DNA of 64,000 nucleotides from Winogradskyella vincentii (GCF_020166345.1 NZ_JAIUJS010000002.1:248001-312000), one strand, 5' to 3'. Numbered from the stretch's first letter, positions 8,346 to 17,318 are shown. Notes: generated by a model from the letters alone, not told the origin. Program-made: numbers and translations.

Positions 8346-8353
8346 TATATTTG
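8346..8353 (+). promoter_or_regulatory. -7 promoter box of the yceD-rpmF unit
   Basis: TATATTTG is a perfect TAnnTTTG box, 21 bases before the ATG at 8375. It also argues against the in-frame TTG at 8351 as a start codon, because that codon lies inside the box. Confidence 0.5.
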
Positions 8354-8374
8354 CAGGCTCAAAATGAGTGGGTA

Positions 8375-8914
8375 ATGAAGGCAATGAAAGATTATATTAT
8401 ACCTTTTATAGGTCTAAAAATAGGAGAGCATCATTTTGATTATCATATAGATAATACGTTCTTTAATAATTTTGAATATAATGAGTTCAATGAAGTAAGT
8501 GTTAAAATTGACCTTAAGTTTTTAAAAAAGACAACACTTTTAGAGTTGTATTTTACAGCTTCAGGAGAAGTAAATGTCAATTGTGACCTAACTAACGAAC
8601 CTTACAACCAACCAATTTCAGATGAATATAAATTGGTAGTTAAATTTGGTGACTCATATAATGATGATAACGAAGACATATTAATTGTACCTCATGGAGA
8701 GTATGAGATAAATATTTCTCAGTACATATATGAACTTATCATTTTAGCTGTACCAGTAAAACGGGTACATCCTGGTATAGAGGATGGAACCTTAAAGTCT
8801 GATATACTTTCAAAATTAGAAGAATTAAGTCCTGAAAAGGGAGAAAAGACAAAATCATCTGAGGATATTGATCCTCGTTGGAATAATTTAAAAAAACTAT
8901 TAACGGATAAATAA
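8375..8914 (+). CDS. YceD/DUF177 family protein (23S rRNA accumulation protein)
   Basis: A 179-aa member of the DUF177 family, which in bacteria and plants is needed for 23S rRNA accumulation and is usually encoded directly before rpmF, as here (8-base gap). Visible features are the start [15 protein letters not shown], the conserved middle [17 protein letters not shown] with the family's single cysteine, and an acidic-to-basic C-terminus with [10 protein letters not shown]. The ATG at 8375 was chosen because the frame alignment with flavobacterial relatives (MK-x2-K/R-x-F/Y-x-IPF) fits it and because the upstream TTG overlaps the promoter. Molecular mechanism is not established. Confidence 0.85.
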   Translation: MKAMKDYIIPFIGLKIGEHHFDYHIDNTFFNNFEYNEFNEVSVKIDLKFLKKTTLLELYFTASGEVNVNCDLTNEPYNQPISDEYKLVVKFGDSYNDDNEDILIVPHGEYEINISQYIYELIILAVPVKRVHPGIEDGTLKSDILSKLEELSPEKGEKTKSSEDIDPRWNNLKKLLTDK

Positions 8915-8922
8915 CATTTAAA

Positions 8923-9126
8923 ATGGCACATCCTAAACGTAAAATATCTAGAACAAGAAGAGATAAAAGAAGAACACATTACAAAGCTTCTGTACCTCAA
9001 ATAGCAACTTGCCCAACAACAGGTGAGCCACACTTATACCACAGAGCACATTGGCATGAAGGAAAACTGTATTACAGGGGCCAAGTGTTAATAGACAGCA
9101 CTTCAGAAGAAGAGAATTTAGCATAA
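8923..9126 (+). CDS. rpmF: 50S ribosomal protein L32
   Basis: A 67-aa basic protein with the L32 start [20 protein letters not shown], followed by the region that in many bacteria carries four zinc-binding cysteines. Here only one cysteine remains ([17 protein letters not shown]), so this is a zinc-independent form. Directly downstream of yceD, as is usual, and followed by a strong terminator at 9148-9174, so fabH is transcribed separately. Confidence 0.95.
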   Translation: MAHPKRKISRTRRDKRRTHYKASVPQIATCPTTGEPHLYHRAHWHEGKLYYRGQVLIDSTSEEENLA

Positions 9127-9147
9127 GTATTATGCACGCATATAATA

Positions 9148-9174
9148 AAACGCTCACTTGTGGGCGTTTTTTTT
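9148..9174 (+). terminator. Rho-independent terminator of yceD-rpmF
   Basis: Stem AAACGCTCAC / GTGGGCGTTT (one T-G pair) with a short loop, followed by eight Ts, 22 bases after the rpmF stop codon. Confidence 0.85.
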
Positions 9175-9256
9175 ATATAAATTTTCTGAATAGGGCAAAA
9201 ACCACTTAATTTGCATAATTATTTGCCAAAAAATGCCGAAAAAAGGCCAAAATCGC

Positions 9257-9285
9257 TTGGTTTTTGCCATTTTTCAATACTTTTA
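9257..9285 (+). promoter_or_regulatory. Promoter of fabH-accB-accC
   Basis: TTG at 9257-9259, an 18-base spacer, then TACTTTTA at 9278-9285, one mismatch from TAnnTTTG, about 20 bases before the fabH ATG. It has the same -7 variant as the promoter at 6327-6355. Confidence 0.45.
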
Positions 9286-9304
9286 ATTAATCTAAAAGCT
9301 AATA

Positions 9305-10300
9305 ATGAGTAAAATCACGGCGGCAATTACAGCTGTAGGAGGCTATGTTCCAGACTTTGTTTTGTCTAATGAAGTTCTTGAAACAATGGTAGACACTAAT
9401 GATGAGTGGATTACTACTCGAACTGGGATAAAAGAAAGAAGAATTCTCAAAGAAGAGGGCAAGGGGACCTCCTTTTTAGCGATAAAAGCGGCTCAAGATT
9501 TAATTCAAAAAACAAACTTAGATCCTAAGGAAATTGAACTGGTAATTGTCAGTACGGCAACACCAGATATGAAGGCTGCATCAACAGCTGCTTTTACCGC
9601 AACTGAAATAGGTGCAGTTAATGCATTTTCATACGATTTAGAAGCGGCATGCTCGAGCTTTCTTTTCGGAATGTCTACAGCAGCAGCCTACATTGAATCT
9701 GGCCGATACAAAAAAATTCTTCTAATAGGAGCAGACAAAAACTCTTCATTCATTAATTATAAAGATAGGGCGACGTGCATCATTTTTGGAGATGGGGCTG
9801 GCGCAGTTTTGTTTGAACCAAATGAAGAAGGTCTGGGCCTGCAAGATGAGTTATTGAGAAGTAACGGTGAAGGACGAGAATTTTTACAAGCTCCGTATGG
9901 AGGATCATCTTACCCAATCAATGAAAATACGTTCAAAGAAGGCAAGCACTATGTTTTTCAAGATGGGAAAACAGTTTTTAAGAATGCCGTTTTTAACATG
10001 GCAGATGTTGCAGAGAAAATCCTTAAGAGAAATAATCTAACAAACGAAGACATCGCTTGGCTAGTAGCGCACCAAGCAAATAAAAGAATAATTGACGCTA
10101 CTGCAAATAGAATAAATCTTGAAGAGGACAAAGTCATGATGAATATCCAAAAGTATGGAAACACAACATCTGCGACCTTGCCACTTCTTTTATATGACTA
10201 TGAATCTCAACTTAAAAAAGGGGATAATATAATATTTGCTGCTTTTGGTGGCGGATTTACTTGGGGCTCAATTTATTTTAAGTGGGCCTATAACTCCTAA
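9305..10300 (+). CDS. fabH: 3-oxoacyl-ACP synthase III (KAS III)
   Basis: Starts fatty-acid chains by condensing an acyl-CoA primer with malonyl-ACP. The 331-aa sequence has the KAS III triad: C116 in EAACSSFLFG, H256 in AHQANKRI and N286 in YGNTTSA, plus the N-terminal pattern DEWITTRTGIKERR. The C-terminal loop GGGFTWGS is normal for FabH. It is first in an operon with accB and accC, so malonyl-CoA supply and chain initiation are coregulated. The terminator after rpmF separates it from the ribosomal gene. Confidence 0.95.
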   Translation: MSKITAAITAVGGYVPDFVLSNEVLETMVDTNDEWITTRTGIKERRILKEEGKGTSFLAIKAAQDLIQKTNLDPKEIELVIVSTATPDMKAASTAAFTATEIGAVNAFSYDLEAACSSFLFGMSTAAAYIESGRYKKILLIGADKNSSFINYKDRATCIIFGDGAGAVLFEPNEEGLGLQDELLRSNGEGREFLQAPYGGSSYPINENTFKEGKHYVFQDGKTVFKNAVFNMADVAEKILKRNNLTNEDIAWLVAHQANKRIIDATANRINLEEDKVMMNIQKYGNTTSATLPLLLYDYESQLKKGDNIIFAAFGGGFTWGSIYFKWAYNS

Positions 10301-10334
10301 AAAATCAACTAACTAACTAAAATGTCTAAATACT

Positions 10335-10820
10335 ATGGATTTAAAAGAAATTCAAAACTTAATTAAATTTGTTGCCAAGTCTGGCGCGAGCGAGGTTAAG
10401 CTAGAAATGGATGATGTTAAAATTACAATTAGAACCGGTTCTGATAGCGAAACTACAATTGTTCAACAAGTTCCAGTTCAAGCATCTGCACCAGTTGTTC
10501 AGCAACAAGTACCTGCACCAGTACCTGTAGCGGCTCCTGAAGCTCCTGCTGCACCAGCGGCATCATCTGATGATTCAAAATATATTACAATCAAGTCTCC
10601 AATAATTGGAACATTTTATAGAAAGCCTTCTCCGGACAAACCAGTATTTGTTGAGGTTGGGACGGACATAAAAGAAGGTGATGTCCTATGTGTTATTGAG
10701 GCAATGAAATTGTTTAACGAAATTGAATCAGAGGTTACTGGTAAAATCGTTAAAGTATTAGTAGATGATGCTTCTCCAGTAGAATTTGATCAACCGTTAT
10801 TCTTGGTTGACCCATCATAA
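10335..10820 (+). CDS. accB: Acetyl-CoA carboxylase biotin carboxyl carrier protein
   Basis: Carries biotin between the carboxylase and transferase halves of acetyl-CoA carboxylase. The 161-aa protein has an N-terminal helix region (MDLKEIQNLIKFV), a Pro/Ala-rich hinge at about 45-78 and a biotinyl domain with the attachment lysine K125 in the motif IEAMKLFNEIE. It lies 34 bases after fabH and 82 bases before the accC ATG. An ATG at 10321 is out of frame and is ignored. Confidence 0.96.
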   Translation: MDLKEIQNLIKFVAKSGASEVKLEMDDVKITIRTGSDSETTIVQQVPVQASAPVVQQQVPAPVPVAAPEAPAAPAASSDDSKYITIKSPIIGTFYRKPSPDKPVFVEVGTDIKEGDVLCVIEAMKLFNEIESEVTGKIVKVLVDDASPVEFDQPLFLVDPS

Positions 10821-10902
10821 CAATTGAAAATTCCAATTCACAAATCCAAGACCAGTTTATTGGAATTTGGTGTTTGGAAATAGAATTTTTAAAACAAAAG
10901 TT

Positions 10903-12255
10903 ATGTTTAAAAAAATATTAATTGCCAATAGAGGAGAAATAGCGCTACGCGTTATTAGAACCTGTAAAGAAATGGGTATTAAAACCGTAGCTGTCTATTC
11001 AACAGTAGACGCAGATAGTTTGCATGTTAAGTTTGCGGACGAGGCGGTTTGTATCGGTCCAGCTCCAAGTAGTGAGTCATATCTAAAAATGTCAAATGTA
11101 ATTGCGGCGGCTGAGATAACAAATGCTGATGCAATTCACCCAGGTTATGGATTTTTATCTGAAAACGCCAAGTTCTCTAAAATCTGTGAAGAACATGGAA
11201 TAAAATTTATTGGAGCCTCTGAGGAGATGATATCCAGAATGGGAGACAAAGCAAATGCTAAAGCAACCATGAAGGCTGCCGGAGTACCTTGTGTTCCCGG
11301 TAGTGATGGAGTTATAGAGTCATTTGAGCAATGTAAAAAACTAGCAAAAGAAACAGGTTACCCTGTTATGCTTAAGGCATCTGCTGGTGGTGGTGGAAAG
11401 GGAATGCGAGCGGTATGGAAACCAGAAGACCTTGAAGGCGCTTGGGAATCTGCTCGTACAGAATCGAAAGCAGCATTTGGGAATGATGATATGTACATGG
11501 AAAAACTCATTGAAGAACCTCGACATATAGAAATTCAGATTGTTGGAGACTCGAGGGGAAAAGCATGTCATTTGTCTGAAAGAGATTGTTCTGTTCAGAG
11601 ACGCCACCAAAAGTTAACTGAGGAAGTACCCTCTCCATTCATGACAGATGAACTAAGGGATAAAATGGGTAAGGCTGCTGTTAAGGCTGCTGAGTATATT
11701 AAATATGAAGGCGCAGGAACGGTTGAGTTTTTGGTAGACAAACATAGAAACTTCTACTTCATGGAAATGAATACGCGTATCCAAGTGGAACACCCAATAA
11801 CAGAGCAGGTTATAGATTTTGATTTAATTAGAGAACAGATTTTAGTTGCCGCAGGTGTTCCTATTTCAGGAAAGAATTATACGCCGAATTTACATTCTAT
11901 TGAATGTAGAATTAATGCCGAAGACCCTTATAATGATTTTAGACCATCTCCAGGTAAAATAACTACTCTTCATGCACCTGGTGGACACGGTGTTAGATTA
12001 GATACACACGTATACGCTGGTTATAGCATTCCACCTAATTACGATTCTATGATCGCTAAATTGATCACAACAGCACAGACTAGAGAAGAAGCTATAAACA
12101 AAATGAAGCGTGCTTTAGATGAATTTGTTATCGAAGGAATAAAAACAACAATTCCATTTCACAGACAATTGATGGATCACCCAGATTATTTAGCTGGTAA
12201 CTATACCACTAAATTTATGGAAGATTTTGAAATGGAAGAAGAAATAGAAGATTAA
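10903..12255 (+). CDS. accC: Acetyl-CoA carboxylase biotin carboxylase subunit
   Basis: ATP-dependent carboxylation of biotin on AccB. The 450-aa protein has the N-terminal [19 protein letters not shown], the ATP-grasp glycine-rich loop [10 protein letters not shown] near residue 157, [11 protein letters not shown], the catalytic region [11 protein letters not shown] and the C-terminal FRPSPGKI. The frame extends upstream to 10867, but the family start is the ATG at 10903. A clear terminator follows directly, only a few bases before the next gene. Confidence 0.97.
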   Translation: MFKKILIANRGEIALRVIRTCKEMGIKTVAVYSTVDADSLHVKFADEAVCIGPAPSSESYLKMSNVIAAAEITNADAIHPGYGFLSENAKFSKICEEHGIKFIGASEEMISRMGDKANAKATMKAAGVPCVPGSDGVIESFEQCKKLAKETGYPVMLKASAGGGGKGMRAVWKPEDLEGAWESARTESKAAFGNDDMYMEKLIEEPRHIEIQIVGDSRGKACHLSERDCSVQRRHQKLTEEVPSPFMTDELRDKMGKAAVKAAEYIKYEGAGTVEFLVDKHRNFYFMEMNTRIQVEHPITEQVIDFDLIREQILVAAGVPISGKNYTPNLHSIECRINAEDPYNDFRPSPGKITTLHAPGGHGVRLDTHVYAGYSIPPNYDSMIAKLITTAQTREEAINKMKRALDEFVIEGIKTTIPFHRQLMDHPDYLAGNYTTKFMEDFEMEEEIED

Positions 12256-12256
12256 A

Positions 12257-12287
12257 TAAAAAGCTCCTAACTTTAGGAGCTTTTTTT
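12257..12287 (+). terminator. Rho-independent terminator of fabH-accB-accC
   Basis: Stem AAGCTCCTA / TAGGAGCTT with a short loop and seven or more Ts. The T-run ends five bases before the ATG of the next gene at 12293. Confidence 0.85.
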
Positions 12288-12292
12288 ATACA

Positions 12293-13405
12293 ATGAATTT
12301 ATCATACTGGGAAATAAAGACTTGGCTTACTAATGTAGACTTTACTGTTGTTGGAAGTGGTATTGTGGGCTTAAGTTGTGCTTTGGAGCTAAGACGCAAA
12401 TATTCTCAAGCTAAGATTATTGTTTTAGAAAAAGGCATATTACCACAAGGTGCAAGCACTAAAAACGCAGGTTTTGCTTGTTTTGGCAGTCTTAGCGAAA
12501 TCATTGACGATTTACAAAACCACTCAGAAGAAGAGGTTATTGATCTTGTCACAAAGCGCGTAAATGGATTGCAATTACTTCGAAAAACCATTGGTGATAG
12601 ACAATTAGACTATAAGCCATTTGGTGGTTATGAGTTGTTTTTAAAAAATGATGAATCCCTCTTTTTAAAATGTAAAGCGCAAAAGGATAACATAAATAAC
12701 CTTTTGAGACCTTTATTTAATGAGGATGTCTTTTCATTTAAGCCTAATGAATTTGGCTTTAACAATATAGTCGAACAATTAAGTTTCAATCAATTTGAAG
12801 GTCAAATAGATACTGGCAAAATGATGGATGTACTTCTTAAAAAAGCGCAGGAATCAGGTATTAAAATTCTAAATAACTGTTTGGTAAATGAAATTAGTGA
12901 GAACAATGCTTCAGTGGTTATAAAAACCAATAATTTTGAAATTAAATCGAATAAAGTATTAATAGCAACTAATGGTTTTGCTTCTCAACTCATTAATCAA
13001 AACGTGATACCAGCTAGAGCTCAGGTTTTAATTACAAAACCTATTAAAAACCTTCATATTAAGGGAACATTTCATTTAGATAAAGGCTATTATTATTTTA
13101 GGAATATAGACGATAGAATTCTATTTGGCGGTGGAAGAAATTTAGATTTTAAAGGTGAAGAAACCACTGAATTTAAGCAAACCGAATTAATACAAAATAA
13201 GCTTGAAGATCTTCTAAAAACTATTATAATTCCAGACACAGATTTTGAAATAGACCATCGTTGGTCTGGCATTATGGGAGTAGGTAATCAGAAAAAGTCA
13301 ATTGTAAAACAAATCAGTAATAACGCATTTTGTGGTGTAAGACTTGGTGGTATGGGTGTCGCCATTGGAAGTTTAGTGGGTAAGGAATTGGCAGATCTAG
13401 TATGA
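12293..13405 (+). CDS. FAD-dependent oxidoreductase of the DAO (DadA-like) family
   Basis: A 370-aa flavoprotein with the dinucleotide-binding motif GSGIVG at residues 21-26 after a strand starting NVDFTVV, the acid LEKG at the end of the second strand, the motif GASTKNAGFACFG typical of DAO-family members, and a C-terminal FAD-contact region with RLGGMGVAIGS. DAO-family enzymes oxidise amines or amino acids; the substrate here is unknown. The ATG lies five bases after the T-run of the accC terminator, so expression needs read-through or a promoter inside accC. It overlaps the next gene by four bases, which implies translational coupling. Confidence 0.85.
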   Translation: MNLSYWEIKTWLTNVDFTVVGSGIVGLSCALELRRKYSQAKIIVLEKGILPQGASTKNAGFACFGSLSEIIDDLQNHSEEEVIDLVTKRVNGLQLLRKTIGDRQLDYKPFGGYELFLKNDESLFLKCKAQKDNINNLLRPLFNEDVFSFKPNEFGFNNIVEQLSFNQFEGQIDTGKMMDVLLKKAQESGIKILNNCLVNEISENNASVVIKTNNFEIKSNKVLIATNGFASQLINQNVIPARAQVLITKPIKNLHIKGTFHLDKGYYYFRNIDDRILFGGGRNLDFKGEETTEFKQTELIQNKLEDLLKTIIIPDTDFEIDHRWSGIMGVGNQKKSIVKQISNNAFCGVRLGGMGVAIGSLVGKELADLV

Positions 13406-13854
13406 TTAGTATTAAGGAGAGTCTGTATAATGAATGTAAGAACGCCTTAAACCTTCGATTAAAGGTTTTACAACAAACCATTTCGGATATTGAAACTAAT
13501 CTTCAATCAGAAACTAAAAGTTCTGCTGGAGATAAGCATGAAACTGGACGTGCTATGCTTCAGTTAGAGCGAGAAAAAGCTGGTCAACAGCTGGCTGAAA
13601 TTCAAAAACAGTTTGAGCTACTCAACAAAATAAATACAGATTCTAGGCAGAAGCAAATAGCATTGGGTTCGGTAGTCTTTACTACTCAAGCAAATTATTT
13701 CTTAGCAATAAGTACTGGAGAAATTGAAGTGGATGGTCAGTCATTTTTTGCGATTTCACCAGCCACACCAATAGGTAGATTATTGCTATCTAAGACGAAA
13801 GGCGATACTATTCAATTCAATAGTCGAAAATTTCAGATTTTAAAAGTACTATAG
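13402..13854 (+). CDS. GreA/GreB C-terminal-domain-like protein
   Basis: A 150-aa protein with an N-terminal helical, probably coiled-coil half (residues about 1-78, heptad-like KVLQQTISDIETNLQ then AMLQLEREKAGQQLAEIQKQ) and a C-terminal half ending in SPATPIGRLLLSKTKGDTI and FQILKV, which resembles the FKBP-like C-terminal domain of transcript-cleavage factors GreA/GreB. The helical half has the approximate length of a Gre coiled coil, but the acidic tip pair of true Gre factors is not obvious. Proteins like this are sometimes labelled 3-oxoacyl-ACP synthase in databases; nothing here supports that. It is translationally coupled to the upstream flavoprotein. Confidence 0.65.
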   Translation: MISIKESLYNECKNALNLRLKVLQQTISDIETNLQSETKSSAGDKHETGRAMLQLEREKAGQQLAEIQKQFELLNKINTDSRQKQIALGSVVFTTQANYFLAISTGEIEVDGQSFFAISPATPIGRLLLSKTKGDTIQFNSRKFQILKVL

Positions 13855-13911
13855 AAAAACGTTAAATCACTTTACACTCTTCTGCTTGTGTATTAACTTG
13901 AAAAATAAAAA

Positions 13912-14424
13912 ATGCCACGTTTATTACTTCTTTTTTTGTGCTTATTCAGTTTTGGCTTTGCAAACACACAAGAATCAAGTATTGATTTTGTAATTAAAAA
14001 CCTTGGAGTTAATGTAGATGGTCACTTCAACACCTTTAATATTGTTGCGGAGATTAGCAATGAAGGACAGCTAAAAAGCATTACAAGTTCTATTACGGTC
14101 TCTTCAATTGAAACAGGTATTGATAGCAGAGATGAGCATATTCTAGAGGAAGATTATTTTGATGCTAAAAATCATTCAAGTATAGTAATGAAAAGCACAA
14201 AAATAAAGGTACTTAAATCAAATAATTATGAAGTTACCGCAAGCCTAAGCATAAAGGGAAAAACAAAAACAATTAAGATTCCTGTCACTATTAAACAGGA
14301 AGAGAATACATATGTAATCACTTCATATTTTGAAATTAATCGCAAAGATTTTGATGTAGGAGGAGGTGGTTTTATATTAGGTAAAACAGTAAAAATTAAT
14401 GTGAAGCATTATCAAGATTACTAA
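13912..14424 (+). CDS. YceI-like exported lipid-binding protein
   Basis: A 170-aa protein with a signal peptide (MPRLLLLFLCLFSFGFA, cleavage near residue 18-20) and a YceI-type beta-barrel sequence: DFVIKNLGVNVDGHFN at the start, FDAKNHSSIVMKSTKI in the middle, VTASLSIKGKTKTIKIPV and FEINRKDFDVGG at the end. Known YceI proteins bind polyisoprenoid or quinone lipids in a hydrophobic barrel in the periplasm. As the first gene of the polyketide operon it could bind or carry the lipid product; this is inference. It overlaps the FAD oxidoreductase start by one base. Confidence 0.8.
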   Translation: MPRLLLLFLCLFSFGFANTQESSIDFVIKNLGVNVDGHFNTFNIVAEISNEGQLKSITSSITVSSIETGIDSRDEHILEEDYFDAKNHSSIVMKSTKIKVLKSNNYEVTASLSIKGKTKTIKIPVTIKQEENTYVITSYFEINRKDFDVGGGGFILGKTVKINVKHYQDY

Positions 14425-15554
14425 TGCATAAACAAAATTTCGATGTTATAATTATTGGTGGCGGTTTGGCTGGACTATGTAGCGCGATCCACTTATCAAA
14501 ACGTAGCATAGGTGTTTTGCTTATTGAGAAAAACAGTTATCCAAAACATAAGGTATGCGGAGAATACGTATCTAATGAAGTCTTACCCTATTTAAATTAT
14601 TTAGGATTTAACCCATTTGAATTTGGTGCCAAGACCATTTCAAAATTCCAATTAACAACACATAATAATAAAAACATTGAAGCCAATTTGCCTTTAGGTG
14701 GATTCGGCATGAGTCGATATGAAATGGATTTTCAACTCTTTCAAATAGCTTTGAATCATGGTATTTCAGTCATTAAAGATACTGTTGTTGATGTTGTTTT
14801 TGACGACGATCAATTTCATATTCAAACAAAATCAAATCACATCTTTACTTCAAAAATTGCTATAGGAGCCTATGGTAAGCGATCAAATTTAGATGTAAAA
14901 TTTAATCGTGATTTTATTAAAAAAAAGTCACCTTATTTGGGTGTGAAAATTCATGTCACTGGTCATTTTCCAGAAGATACAGTCGCGCTTCATAATTTCA
15001 AAGGAGGGTATTGCGGTGTTTCAAAAGTTGAAAATGACCATATTAATCTGTGCTATATCACTAACTATCAAACTTTCAAAGCATTTAAGGATATAGAAAC
15101 GTTTCAAGAGCAAGTTGTATATAAGAATAAGGCTTTAAAAAACGTGTTTGAAGGTTCTAAACCTCAATTTGAAAAGCCCTTAACAATCAGTCAGATTTCT
15201 TTTGAAACTAAAAACCCTATTGAGAACCACATGTTAATGTGTGGTGATTCCGCAGGAATGATTCATCCACTATGTGGAAACGGTATGGGTATGGCCATTA
15301 GAAGCGCACAATTAGCATCTGAGCTTATTATTGACTATCTTCAAAATAAAATAAAAAGCAGAGTTGAATTAGAGCGGAAGTATTCAAGAAACTGGAATAG
15401 AACTTTTGGCTTGAGATTAAAAGCTGGTCACAGTATTGCTTATTTATTTAGACAAGAATGGTTGGCGCCAAAATTACTATTTGTTTTAAGACGATTGCCT
15501 TTTTTGGTACCATTAATAATTAAAATGACTCACGGAAAACCCATGAAAATTTAA
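14424..15554 (+). CDS. FAD-dependent oxidoreductase of the geranylgeranyl-reductase/PHBH-like group
   Basis: A 376-aa flavoprotein with GGGLAG at residues 12-17 in the N-terminal Rossmann fold, the motif YPKHKVCGEYVS at 39-50, characteristic of geranylgeranyl reductase-related FAD enzymes, and the FAD ribityl-binding motif CGDSAGMIHP at 273-282. Members either reduce prenyl double bonds or hydroxylate aromatic rings. Because it is encoded with a methyltransferase and a type III polyketide synthase, ring hydroxylation of an alkylresorcinol-like product is the most economical guess (compare the srsABC trio of Streptomyces griseus). No halogenase tryptophan motif (WxWxIP) was seen. Its stop codon overlaps the methyltransferase start. 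Confidence 0.8.
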   Translation: MHKQNFDVIIIGGGLAGLCSAIHLSKRSIGVLLIEKNSYPKHKVCGEYVSNEVLPYLNYLGFNPFEFGAKTISKFQLTTHNNKNIEANLPLGGFGMSRYEMDFQLFQIALNHGISVIKDTVVDVVFDDDQFHIQTKSNHIFTSKIAIGAYGKRSNLDVKFNRDFIKKKSPYLGVKIHVTGHFPEDTVALHNFKGGYCGVSKVENDHINLCYITNYQTFKAFKDIETFQEQVVYKNKALKNVFEGSKPQFEKPLTISQISFETKNPIENHMLMCGDSAGMIHPLCGNGMGMAIRSAQLASELIIDYLQNKIKSRVELERKYSRNWNRTFGLRLKAGHSIAYLFRQEWLAPKLLFVLRRLPFLVPLIIKMTHGKPMKI

Positions 15555-16264
15555 TGAGTTTATTTGTTGATACAACATATAGAAGTAATGAGCCTGAACT
15601 TATGGATGATTTTTCCATGAAGGGCGAGTTGCTCCGTGATACATTGGATAAACTCGGTAAGATAAACAAATGGCTAGGGGGAAACCACGTCACGTTAAAC
15701 GGCCTTAAAAAATTGCTCATTGATCAACCAAAAAACAAATTGATTACCATTATAGATTTGGGTTGTGGTCATGGAGAAATCTTAAGGCTAATAGGAAATT
15801 ATGGAAGACAAGAAGGCTATAAGTTCAAATTAATCGGAATTGATGCTAATCAGGATGCTATTGATTACGCAACTGAATTATCTCATGATTATGAAGAACT
15901 AACCTTTGAAAATATCGATATTTTCTCAGAAGAATTCCATGACTTAGATTATGATGTTGTGCTTTCAACTTTGTTTTTACATCATTTTAATCAGGATGAA
16001 ATTCACAACCTTCTAAAAATAATTACATCAAGGGCAAAATTAGGTATTGTCGTAAATGATTTGCACCGCAATAAAGTCGCTTATGGTTTATTTAAATTAT
16101 TAGGTTTGGTGATTTCGAACCATATGATTGTGCAAGACGGATTAACATCTATATTAAGAGCATTTAAACGTGATGAGTTAGAAAGCATCTCTAAACAATT
16201 GAACCTTAAATCACAAATTTGTTGGAAATGGGCATTCCGCTACCAATGGCTAATTAAAACCTAA
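15554..16264 (+). CDS. Class I SAM-dependent methyltransferase
   Basis: A 236-aa protein with the SAM-binding motif I IIDLGCGHGE at residues 66-75, an acidic end of strand 2 (LIGIDANQDAI) and motif VVLSTLFLHHF for strand 4. The N-terminus begins MSLFVDTTYRSNEPELMDDF, where the SNEPELMD part recurs in methyltransferases found beside type III polyketide synthases in Bacteroidota. Likely substrate: a phenolic hydroxyl or ring carbon of the polyketide product. It abuts the polyketide synthase gene with no gap and overlaps the upstream oxidoreductase by one base. Confidence 0.82.
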   Translation: MSLFVDTTYRSNEPELMDDFSMKGELLRDTLDKLGKINKWLGGNHVTLNGLKKLLIDQPKNKLITIIDLGCGHGEILRLIGNYGRQEGYKFKLIGIDANQDAIDYATELSHDYEELTFENIDIFSEEFHDLDYDVVLSTLFLHHFNQDEIHNLLKIITSRAKLGIVVNDLHRNKVAYGLFKLLGLVISNHMIVQDGLTSILRAFKRDELESISKQLNLKSQICWKWAFRYQWLIKT

Positions 16265-17317
16265 ATGGCAGTAAGAATTACATCAGTTGCAAAGCAACTA
16301 CCAAAACATACTAGAGAAACCAAAGATATTCTGCCTTATGTAGAACTTTGGCTTGAGGGTCAAGAAGAACGCTTTAAACGAAAAGTCCTTAAGATTTTTG
16401 AAAATGCAGCTGTTGACAAGCGGTACTCAATAATGGATGCTGAAGAGGTATTTTTAAAAACATCTTTCGAAGAAAAAAACGACATATACACGCGAGAATC
16501 CATAAAACTGGCAGAAAAAAGTTTGGTAAAAGCTTTAGATAAAGCCAAATTACAGCCAACTGATCTAGATTACATCATTACAGTGAGCTGCACTGGAATA
16601 ATGATTCCGTCTTTAGACGCATATCTTATTAATAGTTTAAAGTTAAAACAAGATATTGTGCGTTTACCCGTGACAGAAATGGGATGTGCGGCAGGAGTTT
16701 CGGGTATTTTATACGCCAAGAACTTTTTAAAAGCAAACCCTAATAAACGTGCAGTTGTTATTGCGGTAGAGTCGCCAACAGCGACATTTCAATTAGATGA
16801 TTATTCGATGGTTAACATTGTAAGTGCCGCAATTTTTGGGGATGGTTGCGCAAGTGTTATTCTGTCTTCTTATGAAGATGAAAAAGGACCTGAAATCAAG
16901 GATGAGGCTATGTATCATTTCTTTGATGCAGAGCATATGATGGGTTTTAAATTAAGAAATACGGGTTTACAAATGGTTTTAGACCAATCCGTGCCACAGA
17001 CAATCGCAGATCACTTCCCAGAAATTATTCATCCATTTTTAGAACGTAATAACCTAACAATTGAGGATATTGATCATTTGGTTTTTCATCCAGGAGGAAA
17101 GAAAATTGTACAAACCGTTGAGGAATTATTTGGTGATTTAGGCAAAAATATAAACGATACAAAAGAGGTTCTAAGACTATACGGTAATATGAGCAGCGCT
17201 ACTGTACTATATGTATTAGAGCGATTTATGGACAGAAATTTGCCTAAAGGGGATAAAGGTATTATGCTGAGTTTTGGACCTGGTTTTTCCGCTCAGAGGA
17301 TTTTATTAGAATGGTGA
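16265..17317 (+). CDS. Type III polyketide synthase (chalcone/stilbene synthase-like)
   Basis: A 350-aa homodimeric-type ketosynthase that should extend an acyl starter with malonyl units without an integral carrier protein. The full catalytic triad is visible: C141 in TEMGCAAGVSG, H275 in VFHPGGKKI and N308 in YGNMSSATV; the conserved C-terminal loop SFGPGFSAQ is at 336-344. The N-terminus (VRITSVAKQLPKHTRET) resembles bacterial alkylresorcinol/alkylpyrone synthases rather than plant enzymes. Next to a dedicated fatty-acid cassette, an acyl-ACP or long-chain acyl starter is likely, as in the ars system of Azotobacter. Ring type (resorcinol or pyrone) cannot be read from the sequence. Confidence 0.92.
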   Translation: MAVRITSVAKQLPKHTRETKDILPYVELWLEGQEERFKRKVLKIFENAAVDKRYSIMDAEEVFLKTSFEEKNDIYTRESIKLAEKSLVKALDKAKLQPTDLDYIITVSCTGIMIPSLDAYLINSLKLKQDIVRLPVTEMGCAAGVSGILYAKNFLKANPNKRAVVIAVESPTATFQLDDYSMVNIVSAAIFGDGCASVILSSYEDEKGPEIKDEAMYHFFDAEHMMGFKLRNTGLQMVLDQSVPQTIADHFPEIIHPFLERNNLTIEDIDHLVFHPGGKKIVQTVEELFGDLGKNINDTKEVLRLYGNMSSATVLYVLERFMDRNLPKGDKGIMLSFGPGFSAQRILLEW

Positions 17318-17318
17318 T

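Noticed and set aside
10301..10325. Short repeat of AACTAACTAACTAA before accB, with an ATG at 10321
   Set aside because: Too short to be more than a simple repeat; the ATG is out of frame with accB.
14424..15554. Halogenase assignment for the flavoprotein in the polyketide operon
   Set aside because: The WxWxIP tryptophan-halogenase motif is not present; the VCGEYVS motif points to the geranylgeranyl-reductase-like group.
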